Source: JANPCX01 sp966211815 (GTDB taxonomy: Bacteria > Pseudomonadota > Gammaproteobacteria > Burkholderiales > Burkholderiaceae_C). Taken from it: a stretch of DNA of 64,000 bases. Under the pieces are notes generated by a model. That model was not told the DNA's origin. It did no database searches and saw only the letters and a list, made by a program, of their open reading frames with translations. Each line of letters opens with the position of its first letter. Positions within the stretch are counted from its first letter, which is position 1. Location: positions 1-64,000 of the forward strand of contig CBIHOD010000011.1 in the NCBI GenBank assembly GCA_966211815.1. Direction: 5' to 3'. Below are positions 8,639-16,570 of the stretch, piece by piece. Made by a program: the position numbers and the translations under genes.

Positions 8639-8799
8639 TGAAGCCGCGGCCAAGGCCGCCCCGCTCACCACCCGTCACATTTCCTCTTCCGTTTTTTCCC
8701 CAAGGCAGCTGAACCAATCGATCGCCCGCGCGTCGAACGCCGGGCAATTCCGCTGATTCCCGCTGATTCCACCGCTCCCGGGTTGAAAGGCCCCACAAC

Positions 8800-9618
8800 A
8801 TGAACAAGACTCTTTCCCTCCGCCTCCTTCCCGCCGCCATGCTGGTGGCCCTGCTCGCTTCGCCGCTGGCCGCCACGGCGCAGAACATCGCCATCGTCAA
8901 CGGCAAGCCCGTGCCCAAGGCCCGCTTCGATTCGTTCATGAAGCAGCTCAACGCCGACGCCGCCGCCCAGGGCCAGACCTTGCGCCCCGACACCGAGCAG
9001 CGCGTGCGCGACAAGCTGGTGATGGACGAGATCATGTCGCAGGAGGCCAAGAAGCTGGGCCTGGAGCGCAACCCCGACTACTTGGCCCGCGTCGAGACCC
9101 TGAAGACCGGCCTGCTGATCCAGACGATGTTCATGGACTACCAGGCCAAGAACCCGGTGACCGACGCCGAGATCGCCGCCGAATACGAGAAGGCCAAGGC
9201 CCAGTCCGCCGGCACCGAGTACCGCGCCCGCCACATCCTGGTCGAGAAGGAAGAAGACGCCGTCGCCCTGATCAAGCAGATCAAGGCCGGCGCCAAGTTC
9301 GAGGAACTCGCCAAGAAGAATTCCAAGGACCCGGGATCGGGCGAGAACGGCGGCGACCTCGGTTTCGCCAACCCCAACGGCTTCGTGCCGGAGTTCTCCC
9401 AGGCCATGATCAAGCTCAAGAAGGGCGAAGTCACCGACACCCCGGTGAAATCGCAGTTCGGCTACCACATCATCAAGCTCGAAGAGACGCGCGACGCCCA
9501 GTTCCCGGCGCTCGAAGAAGTGAAGGACAAGATCAAGCAGGGCCTGCAGCAGCAGAAGATGGCCAACTTCCAGGAAGACATCCGCAAGAAGGCCAAGACC
9601 GACTACACCTTCAAGTGA
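8800..9618 (+). CDS. Periplasmic parvulin-type peptidyl-prolyl isomerase
   Basis: This 272-residue protein starts with a signal peptide (MNKTLSLRLLPAAMLVALLA, cleavage after ATAQ). A SurA-like helical N-domain follows (residues about 28-130), then one parvulin domain (about 140-235) with RARHILVEKEEDA, NGGDLGFANPNGFVPEF and SQFGYHIIKLEE. It should catalyse proline isomerisation or act as a chaperone for exported proteins. It has a single parvulin domain, unlike SurA with two. A strong hairpin terminator follows 46 bp after the stop. Confidence 0.9.
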   Translation: MNKTLSLRLLPAAMLVALLASPLAATAQNIAIVNGKPVPKARFDSFMKQLNADAAAQGQTLRPDTEQRVRDKLVMDEIMSQEAKKLGLERNPDYLARVETLKTGLLIQTMFMDYQAKNPVTDAEIAAEYEKAKAQSAGTEYRARHILVEKEEDAVALIKQIKAGAKFEELAKKNSKDPGSGENGGDLGFANPNGFVPEFSQAMIKLKKGEVTDTPVKSQFGYHIIKLEETRDAQFPALEEVKDKIKQGLQQQKMANFQEDIRKKAKTDYTFK

Positions 9619-9664
9619 CCGGCGCCGGGCCGTCGCCGCGTCCCGCGCGTCGGCCAACCGAAAG

Positions 9665-9688
9665 AAAGGCTGCCCATGGGCAGCCTTT
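9665..9688. terminator. Bidirectional intrinsic terminator
   Basis: An 11-bp stem (AAAGGCTGCCC, 9665-9675; GGGCAGCCTTT, 9678-9688) is followed on the plus strand by a T-run and on the minus strand by TTTCTTT. It lies between the convergent foldase and ABC ATPase genes and can serve both. Confidence 0.85.
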
Positions 9689-9724
9689 TTTCTTCGGCGC
9701 TTGACGCGGGCCCTGGCGGCAGGG

Positions 9725-10408
9725 TCAAGGCGCGGACGATTCCGCGAGCCGGCCCGCCTCGATGCGCAGCTGCCGGTCGCAGCGCGACGCGATGCCGCGG
9801 TCGTGGGTCACCAGCACGAGCGTCGTGCCGGCTTCCCGGTTGAGTTCGAACATCAGGGCCATCACCGTCTCCCCCGTGGCGAAGTCGAGGCTGCCGGTGG
9901 GTTCGTCCGCCAGCAGCACGGCGGGCCGCACGACGAAAGCGCGCGCCAGGGCCACGCGCTGCTGCTCGCCGCCGGACAGCACGCGCGGGTGGTGCTGCAA
10001 CCGCTCGCCCAGGCCCACGCGCCTGAGCATGTCGGTGGCCAGCTGGCGGGCGTCGGGACGGCCTTGCAGCTCCAGCGGCAGCATCACGTTTTCCAGGGCC
10101 GTGAGGTTGCCGAGCAGCTGGAAACTCTGGAAGACGAAGCCCAGCTTCAGCGCGCGGACTTCCGCCCGCGCGTCTTCGCCGAGCGAGAACAGGTCGGTGC
10201 CTTGCAATTGAACTGTTCCGCGGGTGGGGGTGTCCAAGCCGGCCATGATGGACAGCAGCGTGCTTTTGCCCGACCCCGAGGCGCCCACGATCGCCACCGA
10301 TTGCCGCGCCTGCAGCTGGAAGTCGATGTCATGGAGAATCGTCAGGGTGCCCGTGGCGTCCTGGACATCCTTGCCGACGTTCTGTACCGCGATGATGGGG
10401 TCGGTCAT
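9725..10408 (-). CDS. ABC transporter ATP-binding protein, LolD/YbbA type
   Basis: This 227-residue ATPase is of the MacB/LolD/YbbA class: Walker A GASGSGKST (residues 42-50), signature LSGGEQQRVALARA, Walker B VLLADEPTGSLD, H-loop VTHDRG. Such subunits work with FtsX-like permeases to release or extract lipoproteins and other substrates from the membrane. It is divergent from a TesA-like gene 18 bp away, the same arrangement as ybbA-tesA in enterobacteria. No FtsX-type permease (YbbP) follows: the gene ends at a terminator facing the foldase, so the partner must be elsewhere. Confidence 0.88.
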   Translation of the reverse strand: MTDPIIAVQNVGKDVQDATGTLTILHDIDFQLQARQSVAIVGASGSGKSTLLSIMAGLDTPTRGTVQLQGTDLFSLGEDARAEVRALKLGFVFQSFQLLGNLTALENVMLPLELQGRPDARQLATDMLRRVGLGERLQHHPRVLSGGEQQRVALARAFVVRPAVLLADEPTGSLDFATGETVMALMFELNREAGTTLVLVTHDRGIASRCDRQLRIEAGRLAESSAP

Positions 10409-10426
10409 GGGTGAAGGGGGATTCCG

Positions 10427-11167
10427 ATGGAAGTGAAGATGTTCCTGTGCATGCTGGCGCGCAAAGCGCCGGCACCGGCCGGCCGCACCGCGGCGCTGGC
10501 CTACTCTACCGCTTTGGCCTGCGCGTTGAGCGTCGGCGCGGCAACAGCCGCAGATGCGGCGGGGGGAAAAAAGCCAGCGCAAGCCGCGGGTACCGGCCCG
10601 GTGCTGCTGGTCGTCGGCGACAGCCTGTCGGCCGAATACGGCCTCCAGCGCGGCACCGGCTGGGTGGCGCTGCTCGAACAGCGCCTGGCCCAGGAAAAAA
10701 CCGGCGCCAGGGTGGTCAACGCCAGCATCAGCGGAGACACCACCTCGGGCGGCCGCTCGCGGTTGCCGGCGCTGCTGGCGCAGCACAAGCCGCAGCTGGT
10801 GGTGGTCGAGCTGGGCGGCAACGACGCCCTGCGCGGCCTGCCGCTGAACATGACCGAGGCCAACCTGGCCGAGATGAGCCGCGCGGCCAAGGACAGCGGC
10901 GCGAAAGTCCTGCTGGTGGGCATGCAGGTGCCGCCCAACTACGGCCGCCGGTACAGCGAGGATTTCGCGGCCGTCTTCGAGAAGGTCGCCCGCGACCAGA
11001 AGACGGCGATCGTGCCTTTCATGCTCAAGGGCGTGGCCGACAGCCCGAAGGCCGATTCCCTGTTCCAGGGCGACCGCATCCACCCCAACGAGCAGGCGCA
11101 GCCCCAGCTCCTGGCCAATGTCTGGCAGGGGCTCAAGCCCATGCTGTCCGGGCTGCAGGCGCGCTGA
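10427..11167 (+). CDS. tesA: SGNH/GDSL-type esterase, TesA-like (acyl-CoA thioesterase I / arylesterase)
   Basis: This 246-residue hydrolase has the SGNH blocks: GDSLS with nucleophile Ser66, SGDTTSGG, GGND at 130-133, and DRIHPNEQAQ with catalytic Asp216 and His219. A hydrophobic N-terminal segment (about residues 20-42, ending TAADA) suggests a signal peptide and periplasmic location. TesA enzymes hydrolyse acyl-thioesters and aryl esters. An alternative start at Met5 would give a shorter signal. It is divergent from the ABC ATPase, as in E. coli. Confidence 0.88.
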   Translation: MEVKMFLCMLARKAPAPAGRTAALAYSTALACALSVGAATAADAAGGKKPAQAAGTGPVLLVVGDSLSAEYGLQRGTGWVALLEQRLAQEKTGARVVNASISGDTTSGGRSRLPALLAQHKPQLVVVELGGNDALRGLPLNMTEANLAEMSRAAKDSGAKVLLVGMQVPPNYGRRYSEDFAAVFEKVARDQKTAIVPFMLKGVADSPKADSLFQGDRIHPNEQAQPQLLANVWQGLKPMLSGLQAR

Positions 11168-11191
11168 CGGCGGTGCGCCTGGAGCGGCGCG

Positions 11192-11728
11192 TCAATCGTC
11201 GTCCCGCGCGTCCAGGCCGGGGAAGAGCACCTCGGTGAAACCGAACTGGTTGAAGTCTCGGATCCGCATCGGGTAGAGCTTGCCGATCAGGTGGTCGCAT
11301 TCGTGCTGCACCACGCGCGCGTGGAAGCCCTGGGCCTCGCGTTCGATGGGGCTTCCCGCGGCATCGAAGCCGCTGTAGCGGATGTGGCTGAACCGCGGCA
11401 CCACGCCGCGCATGCCGGGGACGGACAAGCAACCTTCCCAGCCGCTCTCTTCCTCGACCGAAAGCGGCTCGATCAGCGGGTTGATCAACACCGTCTGCGG
11501 CACGGCCGGCGCTTCCGGGTAGCGCGCGTTGTGCTTGAAGCCGAAGATCACCACGGCCAGGTCGACGCCGATCTGCGGCGCCGCCAGGCCCGCGCCGTTG
11601 GCCGCGTGCATGGTGTCGAAGAGGTCGGCCACCAGGGCGTGCAGCTCGGGCGTGTCGAAGCGCTCGACGGGTTGGGCCACCCGCAGCAGTCGGGGGTCGC
11701 CCATTTTCAGGATGGTTCGGATGGCCAA
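11192..11728 (-). CDS. def: Peptide deformylase
   Basis: This 178-residue metalloenzyme removes the formyl group from new proteins. All three family motifs are present: GAGLAAPQIG (45-54), EGCLS with metal ligand Cys100, and QHECDHLIG with His142 and His146. In Burkholderiales def usually pairs with fmt; here it is instead beside a DeoR-family regulator and convergent with the esterase, so it may be a second copy and not the fmt-linked one. The reading frame is intact and the length is usual. Confidence 0.95.
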   Translation of the reverse strand: MAIRTILKMGDPRLLRVAQPVERFDTPELHALVADLFDTMHAANGAGLAAPQIGVDLAVVIFGFKHNARYPEAPAVPQTVLINPLIEPLSVEEESGWEGCLSVPGMRGVVPRFSHIRYSGFDAAGSPIEREAQGFHARVVQHECDHLIGKLYPMRIRDFNQFGFTEVLFPGLDARDDD

Positions 11729-11742
11729 GGCAGATTCCTGGT

Positions 11743-12507
11743 CTAGTTGCGAGACGCCTGCAGCACCTGCACGCCGAGTCGTCGATAAGGTTGCAGCACG
11801 GATTTCGGGACGTCGTGGGCCACCACCAGCGTGGTGGCCGATGCGACCGGCGCGACCACGTGGGCGCAGGCCACACCGAGTTTCTCGGAGGAGGCCAGCA
11901 CCACGGTCTCGGCCGCATTGGCCAGCAGGGCGCGTTTGACGCTGGCTTCCTCGCTGTCGCCGGTGCTCAGGCCGGCTTCCGGATGGATGCCGCTGACCCC
12001 CATGAAATAAGTGTCCGCGCGGACGCGGCTGATGGCCTCGGCGGTGGACGCGCCCACCGCGACCACCGAGTGCTTGAACAGGCGGCCCCCGACCAGCAGC
12101 ACCTCGACGTGGGGATGCACCACCAGCTCCACCGCCACCGAAGGGCTGTGGGTGACCACGGTGGCCCGCAACTGGGGGTCGAGGGCGCGCGCCAGCTGCA
12201 CGGCGCTGGTGCCGCCGTCGATGAACACCACCTGGCCGGGCAGCACCAGGGCCGCGGCGGCCCGTCCGATGGCGGCCTTCTGTTCCGGCGCCAGCCGCTG
12301 GCGCCCCGCGAAGTCGGCCAAGGCTTGCGAGCTGGGCAGCGCCCCGCCGTGCACGCGTTGCAGCAGGCCTTCGGCGGCGAGGTCGCGCAAGTCGCGCCGG
12401 ATGGTGTCTTCCGACACGCCCAGCTCCACGCTCAGGGGTGTGGCCTCGAGTTGCCCGTCCCTGTGGAGGCGCTGTAGCAGCAGTTGTTTCCGTTGGTGGC
12501 TGAGCAT
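11743..12507 (-). CDS. DeoR/GlpR family transcriptional repressor
   Basis: This 254-residue protein has an N-terminal winged helix (SHQRKQLLLQRLHRDGQLEATPLSVELGVSEDTIRRDLRDL in outline, residues about 3-55) and a C-terminal sugar-phosphate sensor domain with DGGTSAVQLARAL, TVVTHSPSVAVEL and GGRLF. Family members bind phosphorylated sugars and release DNA. It is divergent from the Nudix-cupin gene, and the 112-bp gap carries an AT-rich repeated motif that is a reasonable operator. The stop is 14 bp upstream of the deformylase start on the same strand. Confidence 0.9.
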   Translation of the reverse strand: MLSHQRKQLLLQRLHRDGQLEATPLSVELGVSEDTIRRDLRDLAAEGLLQRVHGGALPSSQALADFAGRQRLAPEQKAAIGRAAAALVLPGQVVFIDGGTSAVQLARALDPQLRATVVTHSPSVAVELVVHPHVEVLLVGGRLFKHSVVAVGASTAEAISRVRADTYFMGVSGIHPEAGLSTGDSEEASVKRALLANAAETVVLASSEKLGVACAHVVAPVASATTLVVAHDVPKSVLQPYRRLGVQVLQASRN

Positions 12508-12582
12508 GTCTTCATGCTAGCAGCAGGTAGCGCGCGGCGGCCTCGGCCTGGCTGGGGGACCGCACCGTCCATGCACGTTTTT

Positions 12583-12605
12583 TCTTGTTTTATCTTGTTT
12601 TTGCG
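12583..12605. promoter_or_regulatory. AT-rich 10-bp repeated motif, candidate DeoR operator
   Basis: TCTTGTTT occurs at 12583-12590 and again at 12593-12600, exactly one helical turn apart, followed by a degenerate TTGCGTTT. It is the only AT-rich stretch in the divergent gap between the DeoR-type gene and the Nudix-cupin gene and lies about 15 bp before the latter's ATG. Confidence 0.4.
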
Positions 12606-12619
12606 TTTATGCTTTCGCC

Positions 12620-13573
12620 ATGGACATCCCATCCCGCATCCGAATCCAGCAAGTTCAAGTCTTGTCGCAAGACTGGGGCGTGCTCAAGAAGACCACTTTC
12701 GACTGGCTGCGCCGCGACGGCCGCTGGCAGACCATGAGCCGCGAGACCTACGACCGCGGCAACGCGGCCGTGCTGCTTCCGTACGACTTGCAGCGGGGCT
12801 GCGTGCTGTTGACGCGGCAGTTCCGCTACCCCACCCACGTCAACGCGGGCCCAGGCTTGATGATCGAAGCACCCGCGGGTTTGCTCGACAACGCCGCACC
12901 GGAAGAGCGAATCCGGCTGGAAGTGGAGGAAGAGACCGGATACCGCCTCGGCGAAGTGCGGCAGGTGATGGAGGCTTTCATGAGCCCCGGCTCGGTCACC
13001 GAAAAGCTGTATTTCTTCGTGGCGCCGTACACCCCCGCCATGCGCTCGGGCGACGGCGGCGGCCTGGAGGAGGAAGGCGAGGACATCGAACTGCTGGAGC
13101 TTCCCTTGCGCGAAGCGCTCGACATGGTGCGCGACGGCCGCATCCAGGATGCGAAGACGATCATGCTGCTGCAGTACGCGGCGCTGCACCTCTTCCGCGG
13201 CGACACCGCGGAGGTCCGCCCCAGCGCCGCGGCGGGCACCGCCCGGCCCTGGGGGCACTACCTGGTCCTGGCGGAGACCGACACCTACAAGGTCAAGGCC
13301 ATCGTGGTGCAGCCCGGCCACAGGCTGTCGCTGCAACGCCACCGCCGGCGCCAGGAGCACTGGTTCGTGCAGCAGGGAATGGCCCGCGTCGAAGTCGACG
13401 GCCAGGTGCGGGACCTCGGCCCGGGCGAAGCGGTCGACATCCCCGCGCTCAGCTGGCACCGCATGGCCAACGAAACGACAGAGCCGCTGACCATGCTGGA
13501 AATCCAGACCGGCAGCTACTTCGGCGAAGACGACATCGAGCGCGCCGGCGACGACTACGGCAGGGCCGGCTGA
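12620..13573 (+). CDS. Nudix hydrolase (NudK/ADP-ribose pyrophosphatase type) fused to a cupin
   Basis: This 317-residue protein has two domains. Residues about 1-195 resemble NudK-type Nudix hydrolases of GDP-mannose or ADP-ribose: RQFRYPTHVN, then the Nudix box ending EVEEETGY (about 87-108; an alanine replaces the first conserved glutamate), then MSPGSVTEKLYFFVA. Residues about 212-312 are a cupin like the C-terminal domain of type II mannose-6-phosphate isomerases (ManC/AlgA): VQPGHRLSLQRHRRRQEHWFV with His241, Glu246 and His247, and WHRMAN with His280. A nucleotide-sugar role is likely. It overlaps the end of convergent ligA by 19 bp and is divergent from the DeoR regulator. Confidence 0.85.
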   Translation: MDIPSRIRIQQVQVLSQDWGVLKKTTFDWLRRDGRWQTMSRETYDRGNAAVLLPYDLQRGCVLLTRQFRYPTHVNAGPGLMIEAPAGLLDNAAPEERIRLEVEEETGYRLGEVRQVMEAFMSPGSVTEKLYFFVAPYTPAMRSGDGGGLEEEGEDIELLELPLREALDMVRDGRIQDAKTIMLLQYAALHLFRGDTAEVRPSAAAGTARPWGHYLVLAETDTYKVKAIVVQPGHRLSLQRHRRRQEHWFVQQGMARVEVDGQVRDLGPGEAVDIPALSWHRMANETTEPLTMLEIQTGSYFGEDDIERAGDDYGRAG

Positions 13574-15666
13574 CCGCCCGCCAGCAGCGCCAGCAGCGCC
13601 AGCAGGCCGGCCTCGTCGAGCACGGAAAGGTTCAGCTCGCGCGCCTTGTCGAGCTTGCTCCCCGCCTCGCTGCCCGCCACCACGTGGTGTGTCTTCTTCG
13701 AGACCGAGCCGGCGACCTTGCCGCCAGCGGCCTCGATCAGGTCCTTGGCCTCGTCCCGGCTGAGGGTGGGCAGGGTGCCGGTGATGACGAAGGTCAGGCC
13801 CGCCAGCGGCTTGGGCCGCGTGTCGGCGGTGCCTTCGCCCTCCTCCCAATGGATGCCGACGGCCCGCAGTTGCTCGACCACCTCACGGTGGTGGGGCTGC
13901 TCGAAGAAGGCGCGCACGCTCTGCGCCACCACCGGGCCGACGTCCTTCACCTCCAGCAGCTGTTCGAGGCTGGCGTCCATCAGCCGGTCCATCGAGCCGA
14001 AGTGGCGGGCCAGGTCCTTGGCGGTGGTCTCGCCCACGTGGCGGATGCCCAGCGCGAAGATGAAGCGCCCGAGCGTCGTGGACTTGCTCTTCTCCAGCCC
14101 GGCCATCAGGTTGGCCGCGCTCTTCTCGCCCATGCGAGCCAGCTCGGCGAGCTTGCCCAGGCCGAGCTTGTAGAGCTCGGGCAGGTTGCGGACGATCCCC
14201 GCGTCGACGAGCTGGTCCACCAGCTTGTCGCCCAGGCCTTCAACGTCCATCGCCCGCCGCCCGGCGAAGTGAAGAATGGCCTGCTTGCGCTGGGCCGGGC
14301 AGGTCAACCCGCCGGTGCAGCGCCAGTCGGCCTCGCCTTCTTCCCGCAGGATCGGGCTGGAACAGATGGGGCAGCGGCCCCGCAGGCGCTTGACCATGTC
14401 GAAAGGTTCGCCGGCGTCCGCGGGCCGGCGTTCGAGCACGACGCCCACCACTTCGGGGATCACGTCGCCGGCCCGGCGGATGACGACGGTGTCGCCGACG
14501 CGCACATCCTTGCGCCGGGCCTCGTCTTCGTTGTGCAGGGTGGCGTTGCTCACCGTGGTGCCGCCGACGAACACCGGCGCCAGCTTGGCCACCGGCGTCA
14601 GCTTGCCGGTGCGGCCGACCTGGATGTCGATGCCTTGAAGCAGGGTCATCTGCTCTTGCGCCGGGTATTTGTGCGCCACCGCCCAGACCGGCTCGCGGCT
14701 GACGAATCCCAGGCGCTGCTGCAGCTCGCGGGAATTCACTTTGTAGACCACGCCGTCGATGTCGAAGGGCAACGCGTCGCGCCGCTCGCCCATCGACCGG
14801 TGGAAGGCGGCCAGCCCTTCGGCGCCCGACACGACGGCGCGGTCGGCGCAGACCGGCAGCCCCATGGCCTGCAGCGCGTCCAGCACGCCGCTGTGCGTGG
14901 GCGGCGGTTCCCAGCCGCGCACCTCGCCCAGGCCGTAGGCGAAGAAGCTCAGGGGCCGCTTGGCGGCGATCGCCGGGTCGAGCTGGCGCACCGCGCCGGC
15001 CGCAGCGTTGCGCGGGTTGACGAAGGTCTTCTCGTGGGTGGCGCCGGCGGCGATCAAGGCGCGCTGTCGTTCGTTCAGCGCCTCGAAATGGTCGCGCCGC
15101 ATGTAGACCTCGCCCCGCACTTCGACCACCGGCGCGTCGACGCCGAGCAGGCGCAGGGGCACCTGCCCGATGGTGCGGATGTTCTGGGTCACATCCTCGC
15201 CGGTTTCGCCGTTGCCGCGCGTGGCGGCCTGTTTGAGCAAGCCGTCCTCGTAGCGCAGGTTGATGGCCAGGCCGTCGAACTTCAGCTCGGCGGCGTATTC
15301 GACCGCGGGCGCGTCCTCGGCCAGCGCCAGCTTGCGGCGCACGCGCGCGTCGAAGGACTGCGCGCCGCTGGCCTCGGTGTCGGTTTCGGTCCGGATGGAA
15401 AGCATCGGCACCGCGTGCCGCACCGGCGTGAAGCCGTCGAGCACCTGCCCGATCACCCGCTGCGTGGGCGAATCGGCCGTCAGCAACTCGGGGTGCGCCG
15501 CTTCGATCGCCTGCAGCTCCTGGAACAGCTTGTCGTATTCGGCGTCGGGCAGCTCCGGCGCGTCGAGCACGTAGTACAGGTGGGCGTGGTGGGCGAGTTG
15601 CCGGCGCAGCTCGGCCGCGCGGGCGCTGGGCCCGGAAGGTGTCAGTGGGGGTCGGGTCGTCGCCAT
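13555..15666 (-). CDS. ligA: NAD-dependent DNA ligase
   Basis: This 703-residue enzyme joins nicked DNA in replication and repair. Domains in order: Ia region (LAHHAHLYYVLDAPELPDAEYDKLF), adenylation domain with KFDG (Lys129), OB fold (GKLTPVAKLAPVFVGG), Cys4 zinc finger (CPICSSP and CTGGLTCP), HhH domain (MDVEGLGDKLVDQL, ALGIRHVGE) and a C-terminal BRCT domain (GLTFVITGTLPTLSRDEA). The internal ATG at 15666 is chosen because the upstream leader is Arg/Ser-rich and atypical. In relatives ligA usually follows zipA; here two other genes intervene. Confidence 0.96.
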   Translation of the reverse strand: MATTRPPLTPSGPSARAAELRRQLAHHAHLYYVLDAPELPDAEYDKLFQELQAIEAAHPELLTADSPTQRVIGQVLDGFTPVRHAVPMLSIRTETDTEASGAQSFDARVRRKLALAEDAPAVEYAAELKFDGLAINLRYEDGLLKQAATRGNGETGEDVTQNIRTIGQVPLRLLGVDAPVVEVRGEVYMRRDHFEALNERQRALIAAGATHEKTFVNPRNAAAGAVRQLDPAIAAKRPLSFFAYGLGEVRGWEPPPTHSGVLDALQAMGLPVCADRAVVSGAEGLAAFHRSMGERRDALPFDIDGVVYKVNSRELQQRLGFVSREPVWAVAHKYPAQEQMTLLQGIDIQVGRTGKLTPVAKLAPVFVGGTTVSNATLHNEDEARRKDVRVGDTVVIRRAGDVIPEVVGVVLERRPADAGEPFDMVKRLRGRCPICSSPILREEGEADWRCTGGLTCPAQRKQAILHFAGRRAMDVEGLGDKLVDQLVDAGIVRNLPELYKLGLGKLAELARMGEKSAANLMAGLEKSKSTTLGRFIFALGIRHVGETTAKDLARHFGSMDRLMDASLEQLLEVKDVGPVVAQSVRAFFEQPHHREVVEQLRAVGIHWEEGEGTADTRPKPLAGLTFVITGTLPTLSRDEAKDLIEAAGGKVAGSVSKKTHHVVAGSEAGSKLDKARELNLSVLDEAGLLALLALLAGGQPALP

Positions 15667-15805
15667 CGATCGCCTGCGGCTGGATTCGGTTCGGGAGGGC
15701 GGATTCTTGCAGACACGGGCCCTGCGCACGGCCGGGGCGGTCCGAACCGGATATGGAGCAACCGGGGGGCAGAGGGGGTCAAGGGGGCGGGCGCCCCTCC
15801 CCGCC

Positions 15806-16348
15806 TCAGCGCGGCGCGGCCTGCGCCGCCTGCGAGGCGGCAGAACGCCTGGGCACCAGGTCGGGGCCGATGAGGCGGTCGATGCGGGAGAAGACTTCGA
15901 TGCGGTTGAAAGGCTTGCGCATGAAGTCGTCGGCGCCGATGCGCTCGGCGTAGAACTGCTCGACGGCTTGGTCGTTGCCGCTGATCATGATGACCGGGAT
16001 GTTCTGCGTCGTGGTGTCGCGGCGCAGGGCGCGCAGGGCGTTGAACCCGTTCATGCCGGGCAGGACGATGTCCAGGAAGATGAGGTGCGGGCGGCGCGCG
16101 CGCGCCAGGCTCAGGCCGGTCTCGGCGTCGTAGGCGTGGATGGTGTCGTAGTGGTTCTGCTTGAGCATGCGCGACAGCGCGACGACCACGGTCTGCGAGT
16201 CGTCGATGATCAGCACCTGGGTGCCGCTGCGCGCCCGCAGCCGCGACACCTTGCGGCGTTCGCTCGATTCGACGGGCGCCGCCGGCCGCGCCGGCGCGGC
16301 GGACGGTGCGGAGGGGGTGGATCGGCGCAGGAAATTGAAGATGCTCAT
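15806..16348 (-). CDS. Single-domain response regulator (CheY/PilG-like)
   Basis: This 180-residue protein carries a receiver domain (about 43-165) after a Pro/Ala-rich leader. The phosphorylation site is Asp93 in FLDIVLPGMNG, with acidic pair Asp49-Asp50, Ser123 and Lys145 (MRKPF) in the expected places. There is no output domain, so it probably acts by protein contact, as CheY, PilG or PilH do. No histidine kinase is adjacent. It lies between ligA and the secreted lyase on the same strand, separated by 139 and 222 bp, so it is probably transcribed alone. Confidence 0.85.
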   Translation of the reverse strand: MSIFNFLRRSTPSAPSAAPARPAAPVESSERRKVSRLRARSGTQVLIIDDSQTVVVALSRMLKQNHYDTIHAYDAETGLSLARARRPHLIFLDIVLPGMNGFNALRALRRDTTTQNIPVIMISGNDQAVEQFYAERIGADDFMRKPFNRIEVFSRIDRLIGPDLVPRRSAASQAAQAAPR

Positions 16349-16570
16349 CGGGATACGGCTCTTGGAAACATGCCCTGTCCGGGCATGGCGAGGAGATTAC
16401 AGCACCCTCGCGCCGGATACGGCCCATTGCAGCCTTTTTCGCCGCAGAAACCCCGCATTCCGGGGGAGTTTCGCTTCGCCGCGTCCCGAAGCCGCGAGCA
16501 GGCGTTCACAACCCCGCCGAGGCGGGGGACGGTTCACCGCCTGCCCGCGCCCGATCCGTCCACGCCGGGA

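Noticed and set aside
12583..12605. Poly-T-rich stretch as an intrinsic terminator
   Set aside because: There is no GC-rich stem before it on either strand, and it lies in a divergent promoter gap, so an operator or promoter reading is better.
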